Shown in pieces: positions 49,798 to 57,987 of a stretch of DNA of 64,000 bases (positions are counted from its first letter, which is position 1; every line of letters begins with the position of its first letter). This DNA comes from a virus: positions 1 through 64,000 of IMG/VR virus record IMGVR_UViG_3300031772_004865. The stretch is one strand, 5' to 3'. The notes below the pieces were generated by a model, which had not been told where the DNA came from, did not search any database, and was given only the letters and a program-made list of their open reading frames with translations. The position numbers and the translations under genes are program-made.

Positions 49798-50859
49798 TTA
49801 AAAATTACCACTAACATTTAATCCATTAGCACTTATACTAATACTTTTTGTATTTCCTTTAGTATCTACCACTTTAGTAATAACAGGAGAATTACCAATG
49901 CTCTTTTCTAAATTAAATAATCTTGTATTTGTTTTTTCAATTAATTTTTCTTCGTATGATTTACCTATCTTTACAATTATCCTTACTCCTGCCTCATCTA
50001 CGCAACCTCTGGTAAAATTTTGGCTTACATAAGGCAATACTGTTAATCTTTTAGTATCTAAAATCCTAACCTCTACCTGCGCCTTAATCTGTGTGCGTTC
50101 AAGTTTTCCTACTCTATCATTCAGGTTATTTATTCTACTTTCGTGGTCATTCAAAATTTGTGAATGATTATTCACTATAACATTGGTATTATTTACTCTA
50201 TTATTTAAATAATTGTCGCCTACTATCCTATTATCTGTTTCTGTATTAATATTATTTTGCAAAGTATTATCTGCATTTTTTCTTTCAGAAGTTTCGGTAT
50301 TAATATTTCCTTGCAATAAATTATCTCCTGCGGTTCTATTATCTGTTTCTATGCCTAATAAATTAAATAAATTATTATCACCTAAAATCCTATTACTAAC
50401 CTCATCTATTAAAGAATTATTTAATTGAGTATCTGCATTTTGTAAATTAATAACAGTAGTCGGGTCAACATCTAATCCTCTATCGCCCTTATCTCCTTTA
50501 TCCCCTTTGTCGCCCTTTTCTCCTTGTATGCCTTGTTCTCCATTAAGACCATCTTTTCCGTCTAAACCATTCATTCCGTCAATACCGTTTAATCCGTCAA
50601 CTCCATTTAAACCATTTTCTCCATTAAATCCGTTAAGACCGTCTATTCCTGCTATCCCCTGTTCTCCTTTTAATTCAGGAACAGTAGTAATATTAACCCA
50701 ACTACCTACATCATTACCACCGTTTTTTATGCCTGTATTAATCAAGATGTAACCTTTATTTCCGTCATTATTATCTTTTACATTTTCGTAATTTCCCTCA
50801 CCAAACGCCAAAGATGTAAATAAAAATAATCCGATTACTACAAAAATTAACTTTTTCAT
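49798..50859 (-). CDS. Exported collagen-like and coiled-coil protein
   Basis: A 353-residue protein with a clear signal peptide (residues 1-20, ending AFG). Residues 60-128 are Gly-X-Y repeats (GIDGLNGFNGENG, then EKGDKGDKGDKGDRG), followed by coiled-coil repeats (Asn-rich, NTETDNRI and NNRVNN) and a small C-terminal beta domain ending in Phe. Collagen plus trimeric coiled coil suggests a trimeric surface fibre. It is encoded in the early-type block rather than the tail operon and would be exported from the host; a fimbria-like or receptor-masking role is possible. Confidence 0.75.
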   Translation of the reverse strand: MKKLIFVVIGLFLFTSLAFGEGNYENVKDNNDGNKGYILINTGIKNGGNDVGSWVNITTVPELKGEQGIAGIDGLNGFNGENGLNGVDGLNGIDGMNGLDGKDGLNGEQGIQGEKGDKGDKGDKGDRGLDVDPTTVINLQNADTQLNNSLIDEVSNRILGDNNLFNLLGIETDNRTAGDNLLQGNINTETSERKNADNTLQNNINTETDNRIVGDNYLNNRVNNTNVIVNNHSQILNDHESRINNLNDRVGKLERTQIKAQVEVRILDTKRLTVLPYVSQNFTRGCVDEAGVRIIVKIGKSYEEKLIEKTNTRLFNLEKSIGNSPVITKVVDTKGNTKSISISANGLNVSGNF

Positions 50860-50873
50860 TATTCCTCCTTATT

Positions 50874-51071
50874 TTATAAATCTGCAAATGCCTGTAAAAT
50901 TTCTTCGGTTATTTTTTCGTCTGCTTCTTTATTTCCCTCAATATCATAAATAGTATTATCAAAATAATCAGGGTTCGTATTATGCGTATGCTGTAAAGTA
51001 TATTCTTTTCCTTTGTATTCTACTGCATAAAATTCTTCTCTACTCATTAATTCAAAAATAGGTTTTTCCAT
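50874..51071 (-). CDS. Small hypothetical acidic protein
   Basis: A 65-residue acidic protein with a beta-hairpin-like middle (YAVEYKGKEYTLQHTH). It overlaps the upstream gene by one base (TAATG). Unknown. Confidence 0.5.
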   Translation of the reverse strand: MEKPIFELMSREEFYAVEYKGKEYTLQHTHNTNPDYFDNTIYDIEGNKEADEKITEEILQAFADL

Positions 51072-51235
51072 TATCCTCTCCTTTTTATAATATCAGTTAT
51101 TAAATCTTCCAAATCATACCAAACTGTATTACCATTTTTACAGTCAAACATTTTTTCGTTACCCATATACTCGGCAATACTCTCTAAAATATCTATTGCT
51201 TTTTCTCTTGCGATTTCTAATCCTTTTGGTTTCAT
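51071..51235 (-). CDS. Small hypothetical helical protein
   Basis: A 54-residue helical protein. It is the first gene after the promoter at 51256-51284, with AAAGGAGAGATAAA before the ATG. Unknown. Confidence 0.5.
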   Translation of the reverse strand: MKPKGLEIAREKAIDILESIAEYMGNEKMFDCKNGNTVWYDLEDLITDIIKRRG

Positions 51236-51255
51236 TTTATCTCTCCTTTACTTAT

Positions 51256-51284
51256 AGTATAACATATTTTAGGTCATTAAACCA
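51256..51284 (-). promoter_or_regulatory. Sigma-70-type promoter (extended -10)
   Basis: TATACT (51256-51261) preceded by TGT, 17 bases from TGGTTT. The -35 box is poor, but the extended -10 matches the four other promoters of this family in the window. Confidence 0.6.
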
Positions 51285-51287
51285 AAT

Positions 51288-51452
51288 TTATTTTTTTCTT
51301 GCCTTTGCTATTGCCTTTCCCCTGTCTTTCAAATCCAAATAATGCCTAATCTTAATTGCCCTATCCAAAGTGGCTAACATAGAATTTTTAAATGTTTTAC
51401 CTGCTCTTTTTTCTTTTAAAACCTGTATATATGCTAATTCAAATAAGTTCAT
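51288..51452 (-). CDS. Small protein of the MNLF family
   Basis: A 54-residue protein beginning MNLFELA with LDRAIKIRHYLDLKDRGKA. A paralogue at 55275-55433 starts MNLFNLAELE and shares DRAI(K/T)IRxxLD. Both are short helical and basic proteins in the early block. Function unknown. A start five codons earlier is possible. Confidence 0.5.
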   Translation of the reverse strand: MNLFELAYIQVLKEKRAGKTFKNSMLATLDRAIKIRHYLDLKDRGKAIAKARKK

Positions 51453-51463
51453 ATTTAATTTAA

Positions 51464-52060
51464 TCATTTTATTTTTAAGTATTTTATTGCTTTTAATAAT
51501 AAATCTTTATTATCATTAAAATTACCAAGTCCACGATTACATTTACCGCATAATAATCCTCTTATTTTTTTAGTTATATGATTATGGTCTATTCCTAATC
51601 CTTTATTTAAAGGTAGATTTCCACAAATTGCACAAACTCCTTTTTGATTTCTTAATATTTGATTATATTGTTTTATAGTAATTCCATAACGATACTGTAA
51701 TATATAATTTAACCTTTCTTCTTTATGTTTTTGACTATATTTTTTCATATATTCTTTAATTTCTTTTTTATTATTTTTTTGATATAATTGTTTTTCTTCT
51801 TTGTGTTCTTCTCTATATTTTTTATGATATTTATTTCTTTCTACCTTATGTTCTTGATAATATTTTTCGTTTTGTTCTTTATGAGTTTTCTGCCATTTTT
51901 TTCTTTGTTCTAAAATTTCTTTTTTATGAGTTAAACGATATATTTTCATATATTTTTTTATAAACTGATTATAACATTCTTTTGAACAATATTTGTTATT
52001 GTTATTCCCTTTTTTAATAAAAATTTTACTACAAATTTGACATTTAACTTGTTTTTCCAT
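51464..52060 (-). CDS. Endonuclease VII-like HNH nuclease
   Basis: A 198-residue protein. An N-terminal zinc knuckle (CQICSKIF, YCSKEC) is followed by a long basic repeat helix rich in HKEE and KKY patterns. The C-terminal domain resembles T4 endonuclease VII: YGITIKQYNQILRNQKGVCAIC, GIDHNHITKKIRGLLCGKCNRGLGNF, then a helix. T4 endonuclease VII resolves Holliday junctions; similar domains also occur in mobile HNH genes. Which applies here is open, because a RuvC-like enzyme is also present. Confidence 0.78.
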   Translation of the reverse strand: MEKQVKCQICSKIFIKKGNNNNKYCSKECYNQFIKKYMKIYRLTHKKEILEQRKKWQKTHKEQNEKYYQEHKVERNKYHKKYREEHKEEKQLYQKNNKKEIKEYMKKYSQKHKEERLNYILQYRYGITIKQYNQILRNQKGVCAICGNLPLNKGLGIDHNHITKKIRGLLCGKCNRGLGNFNDNKDLLLKAIKYLKIK

Positions 52061-52230
52061 TAAAAATTTATCCTTTCTTCTAATCCTGTCGCTAAATTTC
52101 GTATTCTTCCTTGCTTTATGCCCTCTTTTTCTGCCATTTCTAATATATATAATTCTGCTTCTTCTTTATCCTCAAACGCTTTACCTTTAATTTCTCCTGT
52201 CTTGGTAATTACTCCTGCGTGATATTTCAT
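52060..52230 (-). CDS. Small hypothetical protein
   Basis: A 56-residue protein with a beta-rich start and acidic helix (DKEEAELYILEMAEKEGIK). TGGAGTGAATAAA precedes the ATG. Unknown. Confidence 0.5.
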   Translation of the reverse strand: MKYHAGVITKTGEIKGKAFEDKEEAELYILEMAEKEGIKQGRIRNLATGLEERINF

Positions 52231-52231
52231 T

Positions 52232-52381
52232 TTATTCACTCCAATTTGATAATTCAAATCGCCATAAGAATTTATTTTTAAATCCTATTCTTTCTAACTT
52301 AAACCATAACCATTTAATACATAACCCTTTGTATTGCTTATACTTACCTATATTGAATTTTGTAATTTTTATTTTAAGCAT
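52232..52381 (-). CDS. Small basic aromatic protein
   Basis: A 49-residue Lys- and Trp-rich protein. The start is uncertain; upstream ATGs exist. Unknown. Confidence 0.35.
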   Translation of the reverse strand: MLKIKITKFNIGKYKQYKGLCIKWLWFKLERIGFKNKFLWRFELSNWSE

Positions 52382-52403
52382 CTCATTTTTTAAATTAAAA
52401 AAG

Positions 52404-52787
52404 TTAATAAGCACTTCTAACACTATTTATTCTACCTATACCCTCACCTATCGGGTCATCAGGGATTTCTTCATTGTCTATATTCTCATAAACTCTAATA
52501 CACGCCTTGCCTAATTCTTCTAATAATCTTACTTTTCTTCCTGTAACTTCTTTAGAAAAATCACTTGCAAATATACTACCTCTTAATCCACCGCCTAAAT
52601 AATTACAACCTGCGCCAAAATTAGTGGGTAATTGATATTCGCTTATATCCAATGCCATAGCAACATCTTTACCAGAAAAACCTAAATTACCACCCCTATA
52701 ACTTATATCACAAATAATACGCCCTATACCTAAATCTTCTAAATCATCATAGGTCTTTACTTTTTTTAAATCTTTTAATGTTATCAT
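52404..52787 (-). CDS. Hypothetical protein
   Basis: A 127-residue protein with GGNLGFSGKDVAMALDIS and NFGAGCNYLGGGLRGSIFASDF. Glycine-rich with alternating polar segments. AGGAGAAGATAAAA precedes the ATG. No family recognised. Confidence 0.55.
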   Translation of the reverse strand: MITLKDLKKVKTYDDLEDLGIGRIICDISYRGGNLGFSGKDVAMALDISEYQLPTNFGAGCNYLGGGLRGSIFASDFSKEVTGRKVRLLEELGKACIRVYENIDNEEIPDDPIGEGIGRINSVRSAY

Positions 52788-52805
52788 TTTTATCTTCTCC
52801 TTTTT

Positions 52806-53162
52806 TTATTCTGTTACAGTTTCAAACATTTTACCACATTTACTACACTCTAAATGATAATTTCTTGTAATTAAATCTATTATATCATATCCATTATTGA
52901 TAATTTCAGCATTACAACATTCACTTTTTAATTCCTCAACTCTCCATTCACCATACTGCAATAAATACTCTAATTGTTTCTTGGTAGTATCTATTTTCCA
53001 AAATTTAAAATAATCCCATATACTCAATTCATTATCTTTATCGTCTGTGCCTGTAAAATCAATATCGTGATAATCTGCTAATTCCTCTACTATATCTTCT
53101 AAAGTTTCAAATATTCTATTTTCTTTCGTGCCTACGCCCTGCAAATCAATTATTTTATACAT
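52806..53162 (-). CDS. Hypothetical protein with C-terminal zinc ribbon
   Basis: A 118-residue protein; the first part is acidic helical, and the end has SECCNAEI and LECSKCGKMF, a zinc ribbon. The regulatory or DNA-binding role is unproven. Confidence 0.55.
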   Translation of the reverse strand: MYKIIDLQGVGTKENRIFETLEDIVEELADYHDIDFTGTDDKDNELSIWDYFKFWKIDTTKKQLEYLLQYGEWRVEELKSECCNAEIINNGYDIIDLITRNYHLECSKCGKMFETVTE

Positions 53163-53165
53163 ATT

Positions 53166-53354
53166 TTACTCCTTTTTATTTCCATTATAAAAGTTTAATA
53201 ACTCTGCATTATTAAAAATATGGTCAGCATAATCCGTTCCAGAAGAAATATTAAAATCTTCTAATAATTCTTGATGTTTTTTTGAAGAAAACTCTCTATA
53301 TAAATTTACTAATTCTTGATATAATAAATTTAATTTAAACCATAATTCTTTCAT
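53166..53354 (-). CDS. Small hypothetical helical protein
   Basis: A 62-residue helical protein with no cysteine. Unknown. Confidence 0.5.
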   Translation of the reverse strand: MKELWFKLNLLYQELVNLYREFSSKKHQELLEDFNISSGTDYADHIFNNAELLNFYNGNKKE

Positions 53355-53368
53355 TTTATCCTCTCCTT

Positions 53369-54031
53369 TTATATTTCTGTTTCTAATGCTTTCTTGGCTT
53401 CTAAATATCCAAAATATCCACCTGTTTCTTGTTCTATCTGCTCTTTATCTTTATTATAAATTTCTTTTACAATACAATAACAATCTCCCTCTAAATATTG
53501 ACTGTAAATTTCTACTTCTTGCATTAAATATTTTTCTGCTTGAGATTTCTTAATTCCCCATTTTTTTAAATTCTCTTTTGTCAAATAAATAAACCCTACT
53601 TGTCCGCAATCCCAATCTTTATGCTGTCCAAATCTAAATGTTTTCATACTAATTCCGCTATGGTCATATAAATATAAAGGTAATATACATACTAATCCCA
53701 TTTCAATTTCTTCAAATAATTCTTGTATTGTATAGTTTCCGTCATTATCTTTACTTGATATTATATTTAATTCTTCTGCAAGAGATAAAACAAAATCTTC
53801 ATAACTACTATAATTATGCTTATCTCCTAAAGAATATCTGCTATGAAAACATATCATAGTAGAATAATTCTCATCTTCTCTTGGGTCTATCGGGTCATTA
53901 TCAAGAGTTAAATATCGTGCTTCAAATCCTGTTTTAGTCTTAACAATTTTTAAACTACTTTCAATAGGTTCAAAAGTAAATTCAAATCCTTGCTCATCTG
54001 TATATTGTGTAGTTACTGTTTTTTTAATCAT
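53369..54031 (-). CDS. Conserved phage protein of unknown function
   Basis: A 220-residue protein with ICFHSRYSLGDKHNYSS, LPLYLYDHSGISM and DWDCGQVGFIYLTKENL. The HxRYxLGDxHNY...LYLYDHSG...DxGQVGxIY pattern recurs in many phages and has no assigned role. It is a reliable marker of the phage early region. Confidence 0.7.
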   Translation of the reverse strand: MIKKTVTTQYTDEQGFEFTFEPIESSLKIVKTKTGFEARYLTLDNDPIDPREDENYSTMICFHSRYSLGDKHNYSSYEDFVLSLAEELNIISSKDNDGNYTIQELFEEIEMGLVCILPLYLYDHSGISMKTFRFGQHKDWDCGQVGFIYLTKENLKKWGIKKSQAEKYLMQEVEIYSQYLEGDCYCIVKEIYNKDKEQIEQETGGYFGYLEAKKALETEI

Positions 54032-54390
54032 TTTATACCTCGCTTTTTATTTAAGTGGTATTCTAATTCTTTTACACTAAATTTATTAAGGTTAATTTCT
54101 AACTTCTCAAAAAGAGGGTCTAATTTCTTAATCTCGGCAATTAATTTATCTTTTTCTGGTTCAGGCGCAGTTAAATCTGTTCTTTGTTTTTTAAGTGCCT
54201 TAATCCTATGCTCTAATTCAATTCTCTCTGGTGTTCCTGCTCTACATTGTAATTTAAGTTTTCTTAATGCTCTGATTTCTTTTTTTAATTCTTTAGGATT
54301 AGTAATTAAAGTATTCCCCTTTTTTATTTCTAATGCCTCATCACTTAATTTAGATTTATTTTTACTGCCTATCGGTCTACCTCTTGCCAT
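54028..54390 (-). CDS. AT-hook-like DNA-binding helical protein
   Basis: A 120-residue basic protein that starts MARGRPIGSKNK, an AT-hook-like RGRP motif, then long charged helices. The start at MARG follows AAAAGGAGTGTATATA. It may bind AT-rich phage DNA. It is the first gene after the promoter at 54413-54441. Confidence 0.6.
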   Translation of the reverse strand: MARGRPIGSKNKSKLSDEALEIKKGNTLITNPKELKKEIRALRKLKLQCRAGTPERIELEHRIKALKKQRTDLTAPEPEKDKLIAEIKKLDPLFEKLEINLNKFSVKELEYHLNKKRGIK

Positions 54391-54412
54391 TATATACACT
54401 CCTTTTAGTATA

Positions 54413-54441
54413 AGTATAACATAGAATAGTTACCAGAGCAA
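54413..54441 (-). promoter_or_regulatory. Sigma-70-type promoter (extended -10)
   Basis: TATACT preceded by TGT, 17 bases from TTGCTC. Same spacing and extended -10 as its siblings at 54657, 56567 and 57988. Confidence 0.65.
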
Positions 54442-54445
54442 ATTA

Positions 54446-54622
54446 TTATTGACAATGCTCGGTTATAATTGCTATTTCGTTTTTATGTATTTTGCCATAA
54501 CAACCACAATTCATTTCGGCTTTATGTCCACAATTTTGATATTTTCCGTCTTTTATCCAAACTTGTTTTTCATAGTCATAACTTAATTTTGTTTTATCTT
54601 TACTATAATAATTTCGGCTCAT
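54446..54622 (-). CDS. Small cysteine/histidine protein
   Basis: A 58-residue basic protein with NCGHKAEMNCGCYGKIH near the middle, a possible zinc site. It follows the promoter at 54657-54685. Unknown. Confidence 0.5.
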   Translation of the reverse strand: MSRNYYSKDKTKLSYDYEKQVWIKDGKYQNCGHKAEMNCGCYGKIHKNEIAIITEHCQ

Positions 54623-54656
54623 TTTCTCTCACCCCCTCTCTTTTAGTTTCTAATTA

Positions 54657-54685
54657 AGTATAACATATATCTTGTTAATTGTCAA
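54657..54685 (-). promoter_or_regulatory. Near-consensus sigma-70 promoter
   Basis: TTGACA (54680-54685), 17-base spacer ending TGT, TATACT (54657-54662). One of the best promoters in the window; likely a strong early promoter. Confidence 0.85.
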
Positions 54686-54749
54686 GTTTATTTTTTCTTT
54701 ATAACTTATTGTCTTACAATAACTTACAAGATTTAGAAAAAATAATTTT

Positions 54750-54827
54750 TTAATTATTTTTAATTTTTCTGGTCTGCTCATAAATTATAAAACTATAAAT
54801 ATAAAACCCTAATATAAGTAAAATCAT
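54750..54827 (-). CDS. Very small membrane peptide
   Basis: A 25-residue frame, hydrophobic first half (ILLILGFYIYSFIIY) and a basic tail. It begins just after the previous stop. Translation is uncertain. Confidence 0.35.
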   Translation of the reverse strand: MILLILGFYIYSFIIYEQTRKIKNN

Positions 54828-54828
54828 T

Positions 54829-55200
54829 TTAACCTTTACAATATAATTCTTTTTTTAATGTTTCGTGTCCGTCATCTTTAGAGTTTATATATATAGTAAC
54901 TAAATTTTTTGTATTACTAACTACTAATATAAGGTCAATATCCTCGCTATAATTTAACCTATAACAAATCTTTTCAGGTTCTTTAGTATCGGTTAAATAA
55001 TATTCAAAAATCTGGTCTGTCGCTAATTTTACGCCCTTAATAAATCTTAAAATTGCCTCAATGCCTATTGTCCTATATTTTAAATTGTCTAAACTATGAG
55101 AAGTCCACCGCCAATTTAATCCGTTTAATTGCTCGGTTATGGTTTTTAAACTGCGCCAATGTTCTGGTTCAGTATATACTTTTTTATGGTATCTTAACAT
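54829..55200 (-). CDS. Hypothetical protein
   Basis: A 123-residue protein with LNWRWTSHSLDNLKYR, YYLTDTKEPEKICYRL and a beta-rich end. It resembles an unassigned conserved phage protein. Unknown role. Confidence 0.6.
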   Translation of the reverse strand: MLRYHKKVYTEPEHWRSLKTITEQLNGLNWRWTSHSLDNLKYRTIGIEAILRFIKGVKLATDQIFEYYLTDTKEPEKICYRLNYSEDIDLILVVSNTKNLVTIYINSKDDGHETLKKELYCKG

Positions 55201-55274
55201 CTTGCTTTACCTCTCTTAAAATATACCCTCTAACTGCCTCGCCTTGCGCTTAACTCTGGTCTGGTCAATACTTA

Positions 55275-55433
55275 TTACCTGCCTTTTTTATATCTGTTTT
55301 CTAAAACCTTTTTATTTCTTGTCTGTATATCTAACCACTTGCGAATAGTTATTGCCCTATCTATAATCAAGGTCTGGCTCGGCTCTCGGTTTTCTCGCCT
55401 TAATTCCAATTCTGCTAAATTAAATAGGTTCAT
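55275..55433 (-). CDS. Small protein of the MNLF family (paralogue)
   Basis: A 52-residue basic protein starting MNLFNLAELELRRE with IIDRAITIRKWLD; paralogue of 51288-51452. The gene region is more GC-rich than most. Unknown. Confidence 0.5.
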   Translation of the reverse strand: MNLFNLAELELRRENREPSQTLIIDRAITIRKWLDIQTRNKKVLENRYKKGR

Positions 55434-55451
55434 AAATTACCTCTCTTTTTA

Positions 55452-55664
55452 TTAGATATTTTTATCTTTAAATTGTTTTAAAAATTTTTGTTTTTCTTTA
55501 CCTATAAAATTGTCCTCAATTATTCTCAACAAAACGCTTTCAAATTCGTAACTTGCAACTTCAAATCCGTTTTTGTGTAATACTGCCAAATGTCTAAATC
55601 CATATCTTGTATTTTCCCAATTACAAACTACATTGTAAACCTTATTTAAATTAAAAATTTTCAT
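55452..55664 (-). CDS. Small conserved hypothetical protein
   Basis: A 70-residue protein with a strand-rich first half (VYNVVCNWENTRYGFRHLAVLH). The ENTRxGFxHxAxL box is seen in phage proteins of unknown role. Unknown. Confidence 0.55.
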   Translation of the reverse strand: MKIFNLNKVYNVVCNWENTRYGFRHLAVLHKNGFEVASYEFESVLLRIIEDNFIGKEKQKFLKQFKDKNI

Positions 55665-55680
55665 TTCGCCCCTCTCTTTT

Positions 55681-55872
55681 TTATACGGTCTTTAATATCT
55701 CGCCTTTAACTGATAAATAACCCCTGTCAATTAAATTCTGCGCCTGTCTGCCATAACTACCCTGTAACGCCCACGCCTTGCCTGTCTTAATTAAGTGGCT
55801 AAATAATCTTAATACTTCTTGCCCTCTTAATTCCCCTTGCTCGTATGTTATTATTTTATCAATTAGTTTCAT
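55681..55872 (-). CDS. Small conserved phage protein
   Basis: A 63-residue protein with ITYEQGELRGQEVLRLFSHLIKTG and WALQGSYGRQAQNLIDRGYL. The YExGEL...LFxxLIxTGxAWxLQGxYGRxAxxLI pattern recurs in phage genomes with no known function. Confidence 0.65.
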   Translation of the reverse strand: MKLIDKIITYEQGELRGQEVLRLFSHLIKTGKAWALQGSYGRQAQNLIDRGYLSVKGEILKTV

Positions 55873-55945
55873 CTTAAATCACCCCCTTATATTATATGCC
55901 TTACCTTAAAATAGTTTAACCTTGCCCTTGCTATGGCTTAAATTT

Positions 55946-56500
55946 TTAATAAGTATCAAGTTTTAGCTCTATTCCGTCTATAAAATCTCTTTTAACGCCT
56001 CTGTCGTCAATAAACCACTCTCTTTTTTCTTGCCAAACTCTTATGTTATAGTCTGCCAAAAATTCATTTAACCTTGCCTTTGTAGTAACGGTTTTATATC
56101 CTCCCGAGTTTAATATAATTTTACCGCTTGTTATTTTTAAAATATCCGTTGTATATAATCTAACTGTAAAATCACCATTGTTATATTTTATCACCCTGCA
56201 AGACTTACTTATTAATTTACTGCTTAATATCCCTTGTTCTGCTAATTGCTTGGCTCTTGATACTTTTTTAAATTCATTAATATAGACTTGGAATTGTCCG
56301 ACTTCTTTTATTCCGTAAAAATAACCTGCCTTAACCTTTGTTAAAAATTGGTCAAAAGTTAAAGCCAATTCATCACTTGCCCCAAAACCGCTATTGTCCA
56401 CAAAAAAAGTTTCCGTCAATTCATATCCTAACGGAGTAACATCACCTATAACTTTACAACCCTTTACGCCCAAATCTTTGTCGCTTTTTGCTCTATACAT
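55946..56500 (-). CDS. Conserved phage protein of unknown function
   Basis: A 184-residue protein with FFVDNSGFGASDELALTFDQFL, GYFYGIKEVGQFQVYI and LYTTDILKI...IILNSGGYKTVTTKARLN. The LxxTDI...LNxGGxxTxTTxxRxN segment recurs in many phages; no role is known. It is the first gene after the promoter at 56567-56595. Confidence 0.65.
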   Translation of the reverse strand: MYRAKSDKDLGVKGCKVIGDVTPLGYELTETFFVDNSGFGASDELALTFDQFLTKVKAGYFYGIKEVGQFQVYINEFKKVSRAKQLAEQGILSSKLISKSCRVIKYNNGDFTVRLYTTDILKITSGKIILNSGGYKTVTTKARLNEFLADYNIRVWQEKREWFIDDRGVKRDFIDGIELKLDTY

Positions 56501-56566
56501 TTTTGCCCCCTTTGTTATTTACTTCTGCATTTTTCAAAGGATAAAATGCAACCCTTAATATACTAA

Positions 56567-56595
56567 AGTATAACATATATTCCTTACTTTGTCAA
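56567..56595 (-). promoter_or_regulatory. Near-consensus sigma-70 promoter
   Basis: TTGACA (56590-56595), 17-base spacer ending TGT, TATACT (56567-56572). The -35 box lies inside the end of the upstream gene, so this is an internal promoter for the 55946-56500 gene and those beyond. Confidence 0.85.
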
Positions 56596-56955
56596 GGTTA
56601 TTTTATTTATTATTTTTATGCGCTTAAATAAATTGACTATCTCTACCTTACCTATATTATATATAACGCCTTTATAATGCCTCTTAATATGCCTTAACGC
56701 CTCGCTTATGCTATGGCTCTTTAAATAACCTTTACTATCTTGGCTTATATTATATAATTGACTTGGCTCTATCTCTACTATATACAAAAATTTACTACCT
56801 CTTAATAACGCCTCTGGCTCTGGCTTGGTATAATAAAACGCCCTCTTTACATTAGTTATATTTTTATCATTAGAAGTAAAATAATTACTACCATAAAAAT
56901 CTGGCTTAATATAATCCTTTATATCTGTATTGCTATAATGATAAAGTTTAATCAA
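56584..56955 (-). CDS. Hypothetical protein, possibly ART-like
   Basis: A 123-residue protein with LYHYSNTDIKDYIKPDFYGSNYFT, RAFYYTKPEPEALL and YIVEIEPSQLY. The opening YHYSxxxIxxxIxPxxxGxN resembles some ADP-ribosyltransferase-fold phage proteins, but no complete catalytic set is visible. A conserved phage protein is the safer call. Confidence 0.55.
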   Translation of the reverse strand: MIKLYHYSNTDIKDYIKPDFYGSNYFTSNDKNITNVKRAFYYTKPEPEALLRGSKFLYIVEIEPSQLYNISQDSKGYLKSHSISEALRHIKRHYKGVIYNIGKVEIVNLFKRIKIINKITLTK

Positions 56956-56964
56956 TTTATACCT

Positions 56965-57210
56965 CTACTTTTTAAATATACTATATCCTGCCTCTGTAAT
57001 TAAATCTCTTATATCTTGCGGAATATAACTTAATAAATTTATATCTGCCTCTATAATAGATATAACTTCTTTTATTGCTTGTCTACATTTAAAAGAATAC
57101 TTATCCCCAAATAAATTATAATAAGGGTTATCTTTTAAGGTTATATCTTTAAAATCCTTGTTATCCCTTATAATTTTTATTGCTTCTCTTAAATCTTTTA
57201 TATTAATCAT
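56965..57210 (-). CDS. Small hypothetical helical protein
   Basis: An 81-residue helical protein (LREAIKIIRDNKDFKDITL). No motif. Unknown. Confidence 0.5.
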   Translation of the reverse strand: MINIKDLREAIKIIRDNKDFKDITLKDNPYYNLFGDKYSFKCRQAIKEVISIIEADINLLSYIPQDIRDLITEAGYSIFKK

Positions 57211-57221
57211 TTTATCCCCTC

Positions 57222-57632
57222 TTATTTATAAAATATTTCTTTAAAATACCTGTTACCCTCTTTATATATAGTAACTCCACCGTATACGCTTAACGCCTCT
57301 TTAATCTCGGCTCTTAAATTACTTCTTAAAACCTCTTTATAAATTCGGTTCGGCAATACTTCAATTTTATCTTGCTCATAGAATATAAATCCCTTGCCTT
57401 GCTCTTTATAATGTCCAGAGATAAAAAATAATGCCTCTTGCTTATGCCAATGTTTTAAGAATTGTAATTCTTTTAAGGCATAAGAATTGTTTTGTCCTTG
57501 CCCGTAAATAAATCTTAAAGGTAATACTTTTAAATAATCATAGTAAATCTTATTGGTATTTTTAGAATACCAAAAACCTCTTGCTTTAGTTTTACCTTGT
57601 GTTTTATCTTGTGGGATAAATACTTTAATCAT
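57222..57632 (-). CDS. Hypothetical protein
   Basis: A 136-residue basic alpha-beta protein with GFWYSKNTNKIYYDYLK and FISGHYKEQGKGFIFY. No recognised family. One of the first genes of the leftward operon. Confidence 0.55.
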   Translation of the reverse strand: MIKVFIPQDKTQGKTKARGFWYSKNTNKIYYDYLKVLPLRFIYGQGQNNSYALKELQFLKHWHKQEALFFISGHYKEQGKGFIFYEQDKIEVLPNRIYKEVLRSNLRAEIKEALSVYGGVTIYKEGNRYFKEIFYK

Positions 57633-57633
57633 T

Positions 57634-57960
57634 TTAATCGCCCTCTTTTAATGCGCCTTTGCTATAATATAATTGGCTCTCCAATTCTCTACCTCTTAAC
57701 CAATTAACCGCTAATTTATTAAGTGCTGTATTCTCTGCCTCTTTATCATTTAAAATGTTACCTAAATAAACAGACTTATGTTTTAATAAATGCGCTTGAT
57801 TAGTTCCCTCTAAAATAAATAATTGACTGTCAATAAATAATCCTGCTTCAATAATATCTTGCGGATTATAACCTCTTGCCCTTGCAAGTTCCCAATGGTG
57901 TAGAGTATCGCTTTTAAAATGTTTTAGGTCTTTAGTTATAATGTATTTTAATTCTCTCAT
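57634..57960 (-). CDS. Hypothetical protein, first gene of the leftward operon
   Basis: A 108-residue protein with HHWELARARGYNPQDIIEAGLFI and helical repeats. It is the first gene downstream of the near-consensus promoter at 57988-58016, so it should be among the earliest expressed. No motif to assign a role. Confidence 0.6.
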   Translation of the reverse strand: MRELKYIITKDLKHFKSDTLHHWELARARGYNPQDIIEAGLFIDSQLFILEGTNQAHLLKHKSVYLGNILNDKEAENTALNKLAVNWLRGRELESQLYYSKGALKEGD

Positions 57961-57987
57961 TTTATCCCCTCTCTTAACTTCTAATTA

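Noticed and set aside
53990-54424. Plus-strand 144-codon frame
   Set aside because: Antisense to the AT-hook-like gene, lacks a ribosome site, and is against the direction of every neighbour.
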